From assembly GCA_907163225.1 (NCBI GenBank), contig OU015322.1:186001-250000 (forward strand): a stretch of DNA of 64,000 nucleotides, in the 5' to 3' direction. The notes beneath the pieces were generated by a model. It made no database searches, was not told the DNA's origin, and worked only from the letters and a program-made list of their open reading frames with translations. A program made the position numbers and the translations under genes. Positions 52,266-63,839 of the stretch are shown one piece after another (within the stretch, counting starts at the first letter, position 1; the number at the start of each line of letters is the position of its first letter). The stretch comes from an uncultured Rhodocyclaceae bacterium (GTDB lineage: Bacteria; Pseudomonadota; Gammaproteobacteria; Burkholderiales; Rhodocyclaceae).

Positions 52266-52761
52266 GGTCTGGCGTCCTGGCAGCAACGTAACAATCTAAA
52301 AGGCTTTGGTTACGTTTTTCTCTGATTTTATCTTTTGGATAGCGTCAGAAATACCGCCAGTTGCAATCTGCTCGAGTGTTTGAAACTTTACGCGACTGGT
52401 GATCGTGTTCGAGCGGGGCGCATTGTAGCAGCGCAATCGTGGTCGCGCTTGCCTGCATTCAAAAAAATGGCATTTCAAGAATTGAAGCCGGACATGCCGG
52501 CCGTTCCCATGGGAACAACACAGCCGGAACATCACAACCCAGTCGCAGAAAGTCGAGGGAATCTATCTCGGAACTCTCGGCGAACCTGAACCTCGTGAGG
52601 CTAGGGATGAGGATTCTGTAATTAGGGGATTTCCGAATTTGAAAACTACGCCAGATCAGTCGACAATGCCGTAGTTTCCCGGTCAGGATTCATCCCGACG
52701 GACGTTTTTTTCGAACGCAGTTGCCGTAAAAACAAGAATTCAATCATTCACGAGAACGCCC
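52266..52761. other. Gap without a recognisable gene
   Basis: 496 bases upstream of nhaD. Short overlapping open frames on both strands are not convincing. It contains a perfect 14-bp palindrome GTTCCCATGGGAAC (52503-52516), an inverted repeat AAACTACG...CGTAGTTT around 52640-52678, and the hairpin plus T-run listed separately. Confidence 0.5.
52682..52711 (+). promoter_or_regulatory. Possible transcription attenuator before nhaD
   Basis: Hairpin GTCAGGA-TTCA-TCCCGAC followed a few bases later by seven T residues, 50 bases before the nhaD start, and preceded by the AAACTACG/CGTAGTTT stem. The stem has a mismatch, so termination is uncertain; the layout suggests leader control. Confidence 0.45.
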
Positions 52762-54093
52762 ATGCATCGTTTGTTGCCCACGCTACTCTTGCTTCCGGTT
52801 GCAGCTTTTGCGGCCGATGGTCTGCCATCTGTCGGCGGTATCCCCGTCGATTTCATACTCTTCGGCCTGACCCTGCTCGGTGTCGCGCTGTTCCATCATG
52901 CAACTCTCTACGTTGCACTGACTGGGCTGTTTACCATCAGCCTTTACAAGATCATGTTCACCGGTTTCAAGACTGGCGCTGGCGTTGCCGGCTTCATCGG
53001 GCTGCTCGGCCATGAGTGGGTGACGGTTGCCAACCTGTTCTGCTTGCTCACTGGCTTCGCGCTGCTCGCCCGCCATTTCGAGAAGAGCCATGTGCCAGTC
53101 ATCCTGCCCAAGTATTTGCCGGACGACTGGAAGGGCGCTTTCGTCATGCTGGTCATGGTCTTCGTGATTTCCAGCTTCCTCGACAACATTGCTGCCGCGC
53201 TGATCGGCGGCGCCATGGCGCACCAGTTGTTCAAGGGCAAGGTGCACATCGGTTACCTCGCCGCCATCGTCGCTGCATCCAATGCCGGCGGTTCCGGTTC
53301 GGTGGTTGGCGATACGACGACGACCATGATGTGGATCGACGGCATCAGCCCGGTTCAGGTGTTCGACGCCTACGTCGCGGCTGGCGTCGCGCTGCTGATC
53401 ATCGGCTACTTTGGCGCCAAGCAGCAGCATGCCTACTCGCCGATCATCAAGCGCGCGCACGCCCATACCCATGTCGACTGGGGCCGCATCTTCATCGTGG
53501 CCACCATGCTGGTTTTCGCTGTCGCCACCAATATCACCATCAACATCAAATTCCCGGCGCTGGCCGAACACTTCCCCTTCATAGGCGTCGCCGTCTGGGT
53601 GGCGATCATCCTGACCATCCCGGTGCGTCGCCACGACTGGGAACTGATGCCGGAAACCATCAAGGGTTCGATCTTCCTGCTCTCGCTGGTGCTTTGTGCC
53701 TCGATGATGCCGGTCGAAGCACTGCCGCCAGCTTCGTGGCAGTCGGCTTTCGTGCTGGGCTTCGTCTCTGCCGTCTTCGACAACATTCCGCTCACCGCGC
53801 TGGCGCTGCGTCAGGGTGGTTTCGACTGGGGTTTCCTGGCTTACGCAGTCGGCTTCGGCGGTTCGATGCTGTGGTTCGGTTCATCGGCAGGTGTCGCGCT
53901 CTCCAACATGTACCCGGAGGCCAAGTCGGCCGTTCAGTGGCTCAAGCACGGCTGGCACGTTGCTGTTGCTTACGTGGTTGGCTTCATGGTCATGCTGGCC
54001 GTGCTCGGCTGGCATCCTGACGCCGGCCACAAGAAAGTGGCCGCGCCAGTGGCTGTTGAGGCACCGGCATTGCCGCCTGTGCCGGCACAATAG
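52762..54093 (+). CDS. nhaD: NhaD-type Na+/H+ antiporter (ion transporter superfamily)
   Basis: A 443-residue polytopic membrane protein with about 12 helices and the twin conserved half-motifs SSFLDNIAAALIGGAMAH and SAVFDNIPLTALAL of the NhaD/ArsB ion-transporter fold. Family members exchange Na+ or Li+ for protons. An initial hydrophobic segment looks like a signal anchor. An arsenite or other anion transporter is less likely from the motif. A bidirectional terminator and a dispersed-motif copy follow. Confidence 0.85.
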   Translation: MHRLLPTLLLLPVAAFAADGLPSVGGIPVDFILFGLTLLGVALFHHATLYVALTGLFTISLYKIMFTGFKTGAGVAGFIGLLGHEWVTVANLFCLLTGFALLARHFEKSHVPVILPKYLPDDWKGAFVMLVMVFVISSFLDNIAAALIGGAMAHQLFKGKVHIGYLAAIVAASNAGGSGSVVGDTTTTMMWIDGISPVQVFDAYVAAGVALLIIGYFGAKQQHAYSPIIKRAHAHTHVDWGRIFIVATMLVFAVATNITINIKFPALAEHFPFIGVAVWVAIILTIPVRRHDWELMPETIKGSIFLLSLVLCASMMPVEALPPASWQSAFVLGFVSAVFDNIPLTALALRQGGFDWGFLAYAVGFGGSMLWFGSSAGVALSNMYPEAKSAVQWLKHGWHVAVAYVVGFMVMLAVLGWHPDAGHKKVAAPVAVEAPALPPVPAQ

Positions 54094-54101
54094 GAAATGT
54101 T

Positions 54102-54133
54102 GCGGTCAACAGCCTGAAACGGCAAAAAATGTA
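54102..54133 (+). repeat. Dispersed uptake-signal-like motif, copy 16
   Basis: Core GCGGTCAAC at 54102-54110, then AGCCTGAAACGGCAAAAAATG. It lies in the 3' flank of nhaD, just before its terminator. Confidence 0.8.
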
Positions 54134-54134
54134 G

Positions 54135-54158
54135 AAAGGTGGCTCAGGCCACCTTTTT
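54135..54158 (+). terminator. Rho-independent terminator of nhaD
   Basis: Stem AAAGGTGGC / GCCACCTTT with loop TCAG followed by TTTTT; usable in both directions. Confidence 0.85.
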
Positions 54159-54271
54159 ACATTTTGCGGAAGGACTTTTCGGGTCTTTGAGCGTAGCAAT
54201 TTCGTCAGTATTGTCCCGCACCATCTTACCGTCATTCATGATGGTGAGCACTGTGGGACGAACGCAGAAAC

Positions 54272-54298
54272 AAAAAACCCCGCCGGGGCGGGGTTTTG
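54272..54298 (-). terminator. Terminator downstream of tRNA-Val
   Basis: Stem CCCCGC / GCGGGG (part of AAAACCCCGC-CGG-GGCGGGGTTTT) followed on the minus strand by TTTTTTG. Confidence 0.85.
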
Positions 54299-54300
54299 TA

Positions 54301-54322
54301 ACTTCATGACCGGTCATGAAGT
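54301..54322. repeat. Perfect 22-bp palindrome beside tRNA-Val
   Basis: ACTTCATGACC / GGTCATGAAGT with no loop, seven bases past the tRNA 3' end and before its terminator. As RNA it would be part of the tRNA precursor trailer. Confidence 0.9.
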
Positions 54323-54329
54323 AAATGTC

Positions 54330-54405
54330 TGGTGCGTCCTGACGGGCTCGAACCGCCGACATTCTGCGTGTAAGGCAGACGCTCTACCAACTGAGCTAAG
54401 GACGC
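54330..54405 (-). tRNA. tRNA-Val (anticodon TAC)
   Basis: On the minus strand: acceptor GCGTCCT pairing with AGGACGC, D arm GCTC-AGTTGGTA-GAGC, anticodon arm TCTGC-CTTACAC-GCAGA with TAC, T arm GGCGG-TTCGAGC-CCGTC, and encoded ACCA end. Confidence 0.95.
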
Positions 54406-54531
54406 AAGGGGCGCGAATTATAACCAATATCTGTCGTGTGAAAAAGCATATTCGCTCAGAAATTGAGGGTCATTTTCTCATGGATGCAAAAAGGGCATCT
54501 CTGCATGGCAGAAAAGCGTAGTTACTCAAGA

Positions 54532-54560
54532 TTGTTGGTCGTGATTTTGCCATTTATACT
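54532..54560 (+). promoter_or_regulatory. Sigma-70-type promoter of the HD-GYP gene
   Basis: TTGTTG (54532-54537), 17-bp spacer, TATACT (54555-54560). The predicted start, about 54567, lies 29 bases before the ATG at 54596, which supports that start over the in-frame TTG at 54566. Confidence 0.65.
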
Positions 54561-54595
54561 TTGCTTTGGTGTTTTCTGATAACCTCGGCGGTGAA

Positions 54596-55981
54596 ATGCA
54601 CGACAAAGATTCTTCCGCTTCCCCGTCCATTGCCCTGCCGCCATTGCGGCTGTCCGAGCTGATTTCGGCGCTCAGTCATGCACTGGATATTACCGAGGGG
54701 CAGCCGGAAGGACATTGCGTTCGTTGCTGCTGGATCGGTATGCACATCGGCCGCCGTATTGGCCTGCCTGATGACGAATTATGGGGGCTGTATTACACCC
54801 TGTTGCTGAAAGACCTGGGTTGCAGCAGCAACGCAGCGCGCATCTGCGAGTTGTATCTGACTGACGATCTTGCATTCAAGCGCGATTTCAAAACAGTGGG
54901 CGATAGCCTGCCGCAGGTGCTCAACTTTGTGCTCAAGCATACTGGCCTCAAGGCGCCACTGGCTGAGCGCTTTCGTAGCGTGTTGACGATTTTCCGCTCC
55001 GGCGACGAGGTGGCTCAGGAGTTGACCAGCACCCGCTGTCAGCGTGGCGCCGAAATTGCCCGCCTACTTCGTTTTCCCGAGCATGTGGCGGCCGGAATTT
55101 ATAGTCTTGATGAGCATTTCAATGGGCAGGGCAGGCCGCAGCGGCTGGCGGGCGAGGCGATTTCGCTCTATTCGCGCATTGCCTTGCTGGCGCAGGTGCT
55201 TGACGTTTTTCACACGGCAGGCGGGCCGCAGGCGGCGCTGGATGAAATCCGGCAGCGTTCCGGTAGCTGGTTTGATCCGCGCCTGGTTGATGCCGCTGAA
55301 CACGTGGCCGAGAGCGATGCCTTCTGGACTACCCTGGCGTCACCGGACATCACCGATGCCGTGCTTGCGCTGGAACCGGCGACTCACATGGTGGCGCTGG
55401 ATGATGATTACCTCGATGATATTGCGACCGCCTTCGGTCAGGTCGTCGACTCGAAAAGCCCCTACACCGCGGGCCACAGTTCCCGTGTCGCGCTGTATAC
55501 CGACATGATCGCCGAAGAGCTTGGCTTTTCTCTGGAGCGTCGTCGCTGGCTGAAGCGCGGCGCGCTGCTGCACGATGTCGGCAAGCTCGGTGTCAGCAAC
55601 AGCATTCTCGACAAGCCGGGCAAGCTCGATGCGGACGAGTGGGTGGCGGTTCAGGCGCATGCGATGTACACCGAAACCATTCTGTCGCGCATTGATGCGT
55701 TTTCAGAGCTGGCCCGGGTGGCGGCGGCACACCATGAGCGGCTGGACGGCAAGGGTTATCCGCGCGGCCTCATGGCAGACGATATTTGCCTCGAAACGCG
55801 GGTCATCACCACCGCCGATATTTTTGATGCAATCACGGCCGAACGCCCCTACCGCGGCGCCGTGCCGATCCCGAAGACGCTGGAGATGATGGCCGAAAAC
55901 GTTGGCACAGCCATCGATGCTCGATGTTTTGATGCCCTGAAACAGGCACTTGCCCGCCTGCCGGACTGCGTGTTGTCCTGA
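54596..55981 (+). CDS. HD-GYP domain c-di-GMP phosphodiesterase
   Basis: A 461-residue cytoplasmic protein. The C-terminal HD-GYP domain (about 280-450) is complete: HSSRVALYTDMIAEE, GALLHDVGKLGVSNSILDKPG, AAHHERLDGKGYPRGL, VITTADIFDAITAERPYR. It should hydrolyse c-di-GMP. The first 270 residues form a second, degenerate HD-like domain (VRCCWIGMHIGRRIGLPDDE, YYTLLLKDLGCSSN, GIYSLDEHFNGQGRP). Stands alone before rimO. Confidence 0.9.
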   Translation: MHDKDSSASPSIALPPLRLSELISALSHALDITEGQPEGHCVRCCWIGMHIGRRIGLPDDELWGLYYTLLLKDLGCSSNAARICELYLTDDLAFKRDFKTVGDSLPQVLNFVLKHTGLKAPLAERFRSVLTIFRSGDEVAQELTSTRCQRGAEIARLLRFPEHVAAGIYSLDEHFNGQGRPQRLAGEAISLYSRIALLAQVLDVFHTAGGPQAALDEIRQRSGSWFDPRLVDAAEHVAESDAFWTTLASPDITDAVLALEPATHMVALDDDYLDDIATAFGQVVDSKSPYTAGHSSRVALYTDMIAEELGFSLERRRWLKRGALLHDVGKLGVSNSILDKPGKLDADEWVAVQAHAMYTETILSRIDAFSELARVAAAHHERLDGKGYPRGLMADDICLETRVITTADIFDAITAERPYRGAVPIPKTLEMMAENVGTAIDARCFDALKQALARLPDCVLS

Positions 55982-56037
55982 TTCCCCGTAAAATACGCCC
56001 TTTGTTCGCCGGCCTGCCCGGATAAGGTTCCATTCGC

Positions 56038-57360
56038 ATGACTATTCAACAAAAAGTGCCGACCGTCGGCTTCGTTTCCCTCGGTTGCCCGAAGGCCTCT
56101 TCCGACGCCGAGCGCATCCTGACCAAACTGCGTGCCGAAGGCTACGAAATTTCGCCGAGCTACGACAATTCCGATCTCGTCATCGTCAATACCTGCGGCT
56201 TCATTGATGCCGCCGTGGAGGAGTCGCTCGACGCCATCGGCGAGGCCCTGAACGAAAACGGCAAGGTCATCGTCACCGGCTGCCTCGGCGCCAAGGGTGA
56301 CATCGTGCAGACGACGCACCCGGCCGTGCTGGCCGTGACCGGCCCGCATGCGGCTGACGAGGTGATGGGCATTGTTCATCAGCACTTGCCGAAGCCGCAT
56401 GACCCTTACACCGATCTCGTGCCGCCGCAGGGTGTGCGCCTGACGCCGGATCATTTTGCCTATCTGAAAATTTCCGAAGGCTGCAACCATAGCTGCACTT
56501 TCTGCATCATCCCTTCGTTGCGCGGCCCGCTGGTTTCGCGCCCGGTTGGCGACGTGCTGGCCGAAGCTGAAAACCTGGCTCGTGCTGGCGTGAAGGAAAT
56601 TCTCGTCATTTCGCAGGACACCAGTGCCTACGGCGTTGATCTCAAGTACCGCACCGCCTTCTGGGGTGGCAAGCCGGTCAAGTCGCGCCTGAAAGAGTTG
56701 TGCGAGGCGCTGGCCAGCTTCGGCATCTGGGTTCGTTTGCATTACGTTTACCCTTACCCGTCGGTAGACGACGTTATTCCGCTGATGGCCGAGGGCAAGA
56801 TCCTGCCTTACCTCGACGTGCCGTTCCAGCACGCTAGCCCGAGGATTCTGAAGGCCATGAAGCGCCCGGCCTCGGCCGAGAACACGCTGGAACGTATCGC
56901 CAAGTGGCGCGACATCTGCCCGGAAATCGTCATCCGTTCGACCTTCATCACCGGCTTCCCGGGTGAAACCGACGAGGATTTCGATCAGCTGATCCAGTTC
57001 CTCGAAGACGCCAAGCTCGACCGCGTTGGCGCTTTCGCCTACTCGCCGGTCGAAGGTGCAAAGGCCAACGAATTGGGTGAACTGCTGCCGGAAAATGTTC
57101 GCGAAGACCGCCGCCGCTGGTTGATGCAGGTGCAGGAAGACATCTCCGCCGACAAGCTGGCGGCCAAGATCGACACGGTCATTCAGGTGCTGGTCGACGA
57201 AGTGGACGAAGAAGGCACCATCGCCCGCTCCAAGGCTGATGCGCCGGAAATCGACGGGCTGGTTTACCTTGATGGCCATTTCGATGCCCAGCCGGGTGAC
57301 TTCCTGCAGGTCAAGGTCATCGATGCCGACCATCACGACCTCTACGCCCAGGTCGTCTGA
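56038..57360 (+). CDS. rimO: Ribosomal protein S12 methylthiotransferase
   Basis: Radical-SAM enzyme that methylthiolates Asp89 of ribosomal protein S12. In 440 residues: N-terminal MTTase domain with three Cys ([32 protein letters not shown]), radical-SAM cluster [11 protein letters not shown], and C-terminal TRAM domain. Conserved blocks such as [13 protein letters not shown] and [14 protein letters not shown] are present. A TAAAAT box lies about 45 bases upstream. Confidence 0.96.
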   Translation: MTIQQKVPTVGFVSLGCPKASSDAERILTKLRAEGYEISPSYDNSDLVIVNTCGFIDAAVEESLDAIGEALNENGKVIVTGCLGAKGDIVQTTHPAVLAVTGPHAADEVMGIVHQHLPKPHDPYTDLVPPQGVRLTPDHFAYLKISEGCNHSCTFCIIPSLRGPLVSRPVGDVLAEAENLARAGVKEILVISQDTSAYGVDLKYRTAFWGGKPVKSRLKELCEALASFGIWVRLHYVYPYPSVDDVIPLMAEGKILPYLDVPFQHASPRILKAMKRPASAENTLERIAKWRDICPEIVIRSTFITGFPGETDEDFDQLIQFLEDAKLDRVGAFAYSPVEGAKANELGELLPENVREDRRRWLMQVQEDISADKLAAKIDTVIQVLVDEVDEEGTIARSKADAPEIDGLVYLDGHFDAQPGDFLQVKVIDADHHDLYAQVV

Positions 57361-58753
57361 CCTGATCGCAACTCTGGCCGCGCAGTTGGCCAAAGCAGTC
57401 GGCGCCGCGCAGGTGCTGACTGATCCGGCCGATCTCGCCCCGTTGCTCACCGACTGGCGTGGCCGCTACCACGGCGCCGCGCGCTGCGTCGTCCGTCCCG
57501 GCAGCACTGCCGAAGTGGCTGCGGTGGTCACGGCCTGTGTTGAGGCTGGCGTGCCCATCGTGCCGCAAGGCGGCAACACCAGCCATTGCGGCGCGGCAAC
57601 GCCGGACGGGAGCGGGGCGGCGGTGGTCTTGAGTTTGACTCGGCTGAACCGCATTCTTACGGTCGACCCGAAAAACAACACAATTTCTGTCGAAGCCGGC
57701 TGCACCCTCGCCGCCGTGCAGGAAGCAGCGCGTGCCGTCGACCGGCTGTTTCCATTGGCGCTGGCTTCGCAAGGCAGCTGCCAGATTGGCGGCAATCTTT
57801 CCACCAATGCCGGCGGAGTGCAGGTGCTGCGCTACGGAAATACGCGTGAACTGACCCTCGGACTCGAGGTCGTGCTGCCCAGCGGCGAGATTTGGAACGG
57901 GATGCGCGGCCTGCGCAAGGACAACACCGGCTACGATTTGAAACAGATGTTTATCGGGGCCGAGGGCACGTTGGGCGTCATCACTGGCGCCGTGCTCAAG
58001 TTATTTCCGTTGCCGAAAACACAGCTGACTTGCTGGCTGAACGTGGGATCGCCGGATGCTGCGGTCAACCTGATAAATGCCGCAAAAACGCAATTTGATG
58101 CCCAGCTTACGGCTTTTGAATTGGTCTCGGAAACCGCGCTCGGCCTGGTCTTGAGCCATATTCCCGACACCCAGCGGCCAACGGAGGCTTCGCCCTGGTA
58201 CGTGCTGGCTGAATTTTCCGATGCCGACCCGGTGGCCCTCGAACAATGGCTGGCGGCGCGGCTGGAGAGCGGGGAGGTCAGCGATGGGGTCATCGCTCAG
58301 TCAGCCCTGCAGGCGAAAAAACTGTGGGCGTTGCGCGAAAATATTTCCGAGGCGCAGAAGATCGAAGGCGTCAGCATCAAGCATGACGTGTCGGTGCCGG
58401 TTGCCAGTATTCCCGAGTTCCTGACGCGTGCGGATGCGGCGCTGAGCAAGGCATTTCCGGGGATTCGCTTCGTTAGCTTCGGCCACGTTGGCGATGGCAA
58501 TCTGCACTACAACCTGTCGAAGGCCAACAAGCAGGAAAACAGCCAGTTCATCGCCAGTCAGCCCGACGTCAATCGCATCGTGCATGACATCGTTCATGCG
58601 CTGAATGGTTCGATTTCAGCCGAGCACGGCATTGGCCAATTGAAACGCGAGGAGCTGCTGCGCTACAAGAGCCCTGTTGAAATGGCCCTGATGCGAACGA
58701 TCAAACAGGCACTCGACCCAAGCGGCTTGATGAACCCCGGCAAGGTGCTATAA
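57323..58753 (+). CDS. FAD-linked oxidase, GlcD/D-lactate dehydrogenase type
   Basis: A 476-residue flavoenzyme of the GlcD family: FAD-binding PCMH domain (about 45-225, with [19 protein letters not shown] and [18 protein letters not shown]) and C-terminal FAD-oxidase domain ending [17 protein letters not shown]...[13 protein letters not shown]. Members oxidise D-2-hydroxyacids such as glycolate, D-lactate or 2-hydroxyglutarate. The start is uncertain: ATG 57323 overlaps rimO by 38 bases; the family usually begins near the following SDLIATL. Two copies of the dispersed motif lie inside the gene. Confidence 0.88.
   Translation: MPTITTSTPRSSDLIATLAAQLAKAVGAAQVLTDPADLAPLLTDWRGRYHGAARCVVRPGSTAEVAAVVTACVEAGVPIVPQGGNTSHCGAATPDGSGAAVVLSLTRLNRILTVDPKNNTISVEAGCTLAAVQEAARAVDRLFPLALASQGSCQIGGNLSTNAGGVQVLRYGNTRELTLGLEVVLPSGEIWNGMRGLRKDNTGYDLKQMFIGAEGTLGVITGAVLKLFPLPKTQLTCWLNVGSPDAAVNLINAAKTQFDAQLTAFELVSETALGLVLSHIPDTQRPTEASPWYVLAEFSDADPVALEQWLAARLESGEVSDGVIAQSALQAKKLWALRENISEAQKIEGVSIKHDVSVPVASIPEFLTRADAALSKAFPGIRFVSFGHVGDGNLHYNLSKANKQENSQFIASQPDVNRIVHDIVHALNGSISAEHGIGQLKREELLRYKSPVEMALMRTIKQALDPSGLMNPGKVL
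57659..57690 (+). repeat. Dispersed uptake-signal-like motif, copy 17
   Basis: Core ACGGTCGAC at 57659-57667, then CCGAAAAACAACACAATTT. It lies in sense inside the glcD-like gene, read as TVDPKNNTI. Confidence 0.65.
58061..58096 (+). repeat. Dispersed uptake-signal-like motif, copy 18
   Basis: Core GCGGTCAAC at 58061-58069, then CTGATAAATGCCGCAAAAAC and CAATTTG. It lies in sense inside the glcD-like gene, read as [12 protein letters not shown]. Confidence 0.75.
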
Positions 58754-58774
58754 GCGCCTACAGCATCAAGGCGA

Positions 58775-60151
58775 TCAGGCACCGATGCTATTGTCTGCCG
58801 TGTGACCTTCGGGAGATTCGAGGGGCAGGCTGAAGCGGAAGGTGCTGCCCTTACCCGGCTCGCTGTCGATGCGCAGTTCGCCGCCCATCAGTGCCAACAG
58901 CTTGCGCACTATCGGTAGCCCAACGCCTATCCCGCCAAAGCGGCGGTTATGGGACCCATCGCCCTGCGTCAGCACGCCGCCGCCGATCAATTGAAGCTGT
59001 TCCGGAGACATGCCGGGGCCGGTATCGCAAATGCTGAATTCAATCAGCACGCCTTGTGGCTGTTCCTCCAGTAGCTGCGCCTTGACGCTGACGCTGCCGC
59101 GATCGGTGAATTTGATTGCATTGCCGACAAGATGCTGAAAAACCTGTTGCAGGTGGGGCAGGTCTCCAACCAGGATTTCCGGTAAGCGATCATCGGTGTC
59201 TTTCGCCAAGGTCAGTCCTTTGGCGAGTGCTGCCCGACTTTGCGACGAGAGCATGCCATCAAGCAATTCGCTCACCGCGAATGGTGCCGGGCTGAATTTG
59301 ACGTGCCCCGCTTCGAGTGCCGACAGTTGAATCAGGTGTTCGATGAGCTCCATCAGTTGGTTGGCTGAGTCGCGTAGCGGATCCAGTAGCGATTTCTGAT
59401 CATCATTTAGCGCCTCGAGACTGAGCAGTTCGGAAAAGCCGAGAATGCCATTCATCGGGGTCCGAAGCTCGTGGCTGATGTTGGCCAGGAATTCAGTTTT
59501 GGCGCGGTCCGAGCGTTCGGCTACCGTCCGGGCTTTCTCCAGATTGTCGAGCAGGCCGTCCTTTTCGTGCTCAAGGCGAAAAGTTTCGTGCAGGGTATCG
59601 TGAAAGAAATCAGCACTGCGTGTTATCCCCGCCAAAAAGAACAGGCCCATCAGGCTGAAGGCAATGTGCAAGGTATCGGTGCCGGCAGTGCCAATGACAA
59701 CGGCGAGCACAATAGGCCAGGCGTAGCTGCGAAATATGACGCGATCTGCCGCCAGGAAAGGCACCGCGCCGGCCACTATGCCGGCCATCGCAACGGCGGT
59801 GAACAGCTGTAACTGCGTATCGCTTTGGACCATCAGAAACAAGCCGCCGCTCGCCCAGATGATGCTGGCTACGATCACGCTCCGATGGGCGCGCTGTCGC
59901 CACCGCCCGGCGTTGGCGATTCTGGTGGCGGCATCTTCGGCCTGGTACTGCGCCGCCTGCCAGATGCGAAAGCCTGCAATCGCAATGGCCGCCAGCAACC
60001 AGGCATAAATATTGGCATTGCCTTGAAGCGCTACCCACACCCATGTCAGCGCAGAGGCGGTGACAATGGAAAAAACCTGCCCCATCCATAGATTGCGATA
60101 GAGCAGCTCAACACGGCGGCTAAGGATGAATGGATCAGAGGCCAGGTTCAA
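58775..60151 (-). CDS. Membrane histidine kinase
   Basis: A 458-residue sensor kinase with about six N-terminal transmembrane helices (about 25-185) and no large periplasmic domain, then HisKA (NISHELRTPMNGILGFSELL) and HATPase_c (LVGNAIKFTDRG, CDTGPGMSP, GVGLPIVRKLL). The membrane-embedded sensor suggests a membrane-linked or quinone-type signal. No response regulator gene is adjacent. It overlaps hslO by four bases. Confidence 0.92.
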   Translation of the reverse strand: MNLASDPFILSRRVELLYRNLWMGQVFSIVTASALTWVWVALQGNANIYAWLLAAIAIAGFRIWQAAQYQAEDAATRIANAGRWRQRAHRSVIVASIIWASGGLFLMVQSDTQLQLFTAVAMAGIVAGAVPFLAADRVIFRSYAWPIVLAVVIGTAGTDTLHIAFSLMGLFFLAGITRSADFFHDTLHETFRLEHEKDGLLDNLEKARTVAERSDRAKTEFLANISHELRTPMNGILGFSELLSLEALNDDQKSLLDPLRDSANQLMELIEHLIQLSALEAGHVKFSPAPFAVSELLDGMLSSQSRAALAKGLTLAKDTDDRLPEILVGDLPHLQQVFQHLVGNAIKFTDRGSVSVKAQLLEEQPQGVLIEFSICDTGPGMSPEQLQLIGGGVLTQGDGSHNRRFGGIGVGLPIVRKLLALMGGELRIDSEPGKGSTFRFSLPLESPEGHTADNSIGA

Positions 60152-61029
60152 TTGAGCGCCTTTCCTTCGCTGCAGGCAAACAACGCAGCAACGTCTTCCG
60201 GACTGAAACGGTAATCGCGGTTGCAGATATCGTCGCGGATCAGAATTTCGCCGTGCTCGGCCAGGATGGTTTCAGCATCGGCCCGACCCAGGCTGCGGAT
60301 CATGTCGCTCACCTTCGCCCGGTCTTCCGGGCAGTGATAGACGATCGGGCGCGGGTCGTAGATCCGGATACCGCGCTGATCCATGTCTTCATGGAAGAGA
60401 CGGGTGAGCAGGCTTTCGGTATCCAGTTCGAGCAATTCGGCAGGCTTTACTGTTGACGCCAGATGGGTAATTCGCAGCCAGCCGTCTTCATCGTGCTGAT
60501 CGGCGGCCGGCATTTTTTGCAGAAAGAGGCAGGCGGCCGCTTTCGGCGCAGCGGTGGCGAACAGGCGTGACGGCTGTTGCTCGGATTGTTCGAGGTAGTG
60601 CTCGAAAATGGCCGCAATACTGTCGCCGACCATTGGCACGTAGCTCTGGTAAGGCTGGCGGGCATCCGGCATGTCCAGGCTCATCATCAATTGGCCGCCT
60701 TGGTGGGCACCGAGCAGCTCTGGAACGGGGGCCGGCAGGACGACCGGATTGCTGCGCGCCATGCCGCGCATTTGCAGCTGTTCGTTGCAATCCATGACCA
60801 GCAGCTGGATCGGGCCATTGCCGCGCAATTGCAGCGTGAGGCGGCCAGGCTGCTTGAGCTGGCCGGCGATCAGCGCGGTGACGGCAGCCGTCTCGCCCAG
60901 CAACTGTGCCACCGTCGGCTGATACTCGCGCCCCGCCTGCATTTGCTGCCAGGCGTCACCGAGACGAACCACGGCACCGCGAATGTCGAGGCCTTCGAAG
61001 ATGAATCGGCGGACGAAGCTGTCGCTCAT
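60148..61029 (-). CDS. hslO: Hsp33 chaperonin with incomplete zinc site
   Basis: A 293-residue Hsp33: cytosolic holdase that in most bacteria is switched on by oxidation of four zinc-bound Cys (CxC and CxxC). The N-terminal domain is normal (DSFVRRFIFEGLDIRGAVV, LLGETAAVTALIAGQLKQ, GNGPIQLLVMDCNEQ). The C-terminal switch is changed: YHCPEDR instead of HCxC, and RDDICNRDYRF instead of CxxC, leaving one Cys in each half. Zinc binding and redox control as in E. coli are therefore doubtful. Confidence 0.93.
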   Translation of the reverse strand: MSDSFVRRFIFEGLDIRGAVVRLGDAWQQMQAGREYQPTVAQLLGETAAVTALIAGQLKQPGRLTLQLRGNGPIQLLVMDCNEQLQMRGMARSNPVVLPAPVPELLGAHQGGQLMMSLDMPDARQPYQSYVPMVGDSIAAIFEHYLEQSEQQPSRLFATAAPKAAACLFLQKMPAADQHDEDGWLRITHLASTVKPAELLELDTESLLTRLFHEDMDQRGIRIYDPRPIVYHCPEDRAKVSDMIRSLGRADAETILAEHGEILIRDDICNRDYRFSPEDVAALFACSEGKALN

Positions 61030-61370
61030 TTCAATTGGGCCGCGTAGTTTTCGGGAGAGAAGCCGACAAGAAGCATGCTACCGGTGTCGAGCACCGGACG
61101 CTTGATCAGACTGGGGTATTGCGCCATCAATTTCAGGGCTTTTTCCCGGTCGACCGCAGAACGCTCTTCATCAGTCAGTTTTCGCCACATCAGGCCGCGC
61201 GTATTGAGCAGCTTTTCCCAGCCGGAACGGCTATCCCACTCGGGCAGATTGGCCTCGGCAATGCCGACTTTTTTATAGTCGATGAACTCGTAGGGGACAC
61301 CGTTCTCGGTCAGCCAAGTCATGGCTTTTTTCATGGTGTCGCAGTTCTTGATGCCGTAAACCCTGATCAT
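61026..61370 (-). CDS. yffB: ArsC/Spx-family reductase (YffB-like)
   Basis: A 114-residue thioredoxin-fold protein: VYGIKNCDTMKKAMTWLTE has the single active Cys of the YffB branch, with the ArsC-type blocks KLLNTRGLMWRKL and IKRPVLDTGSMLLVGF. E. coli YffB may be a glutathione-dependent thiol reductase. ATGA overlap with hslO. A sense copy of the dispersed motif is read as AVDREKALKLM. Confidence 0.92.
   Translation of the reverse strand: MIRVYGIKNCDTMKKAMTWLTENGVPYEFIDYKKVGIAEANLPEWDSRSGWEKLLNTRGLMWRKLTDEERSAVDREKALKLMAQYPSLIKRPVLDTGSMLLVGFSPENYAAQLK
61126..61157 (-). repeat. Dispersed uptake-signal-like motif, copy 19
   Basis: Core GCGGTCGAC at 61149-61157 (minus strand), then CGGGAAAAAGCCCTGAAATTG. 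It lies inside yffB. Confidence 0.7.
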
Positions 61371-61371
61371 C

Positions 61372-63711
<2,340 letters not shown>

Positions 63712-63839
63712 GAGGTTCGGTGTTGCTAAAGAAGGGGGTGGACTATGCGTAATAGCGCCGGAAAATACAACCGTGGCCGCTTGGTGTAGGATTGCGCAGA
63801 TATATTCAAAAAGTGTTCCATTTGCGAGGAGGAATAAAA

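Noticed and set aside
52335..52589. Open frame of 84 codons upstream of nhaD
   Set aside because: No ribosome-binding site, no recognisable protein pattern, and it overlaps a minus-strand frame of equal quality.
55849..57450. Long open frame of 533 codons on the minus strand
   Set aside because: It lies antisense over rimO, which is certain; codon shadow in GC-rich DNA.
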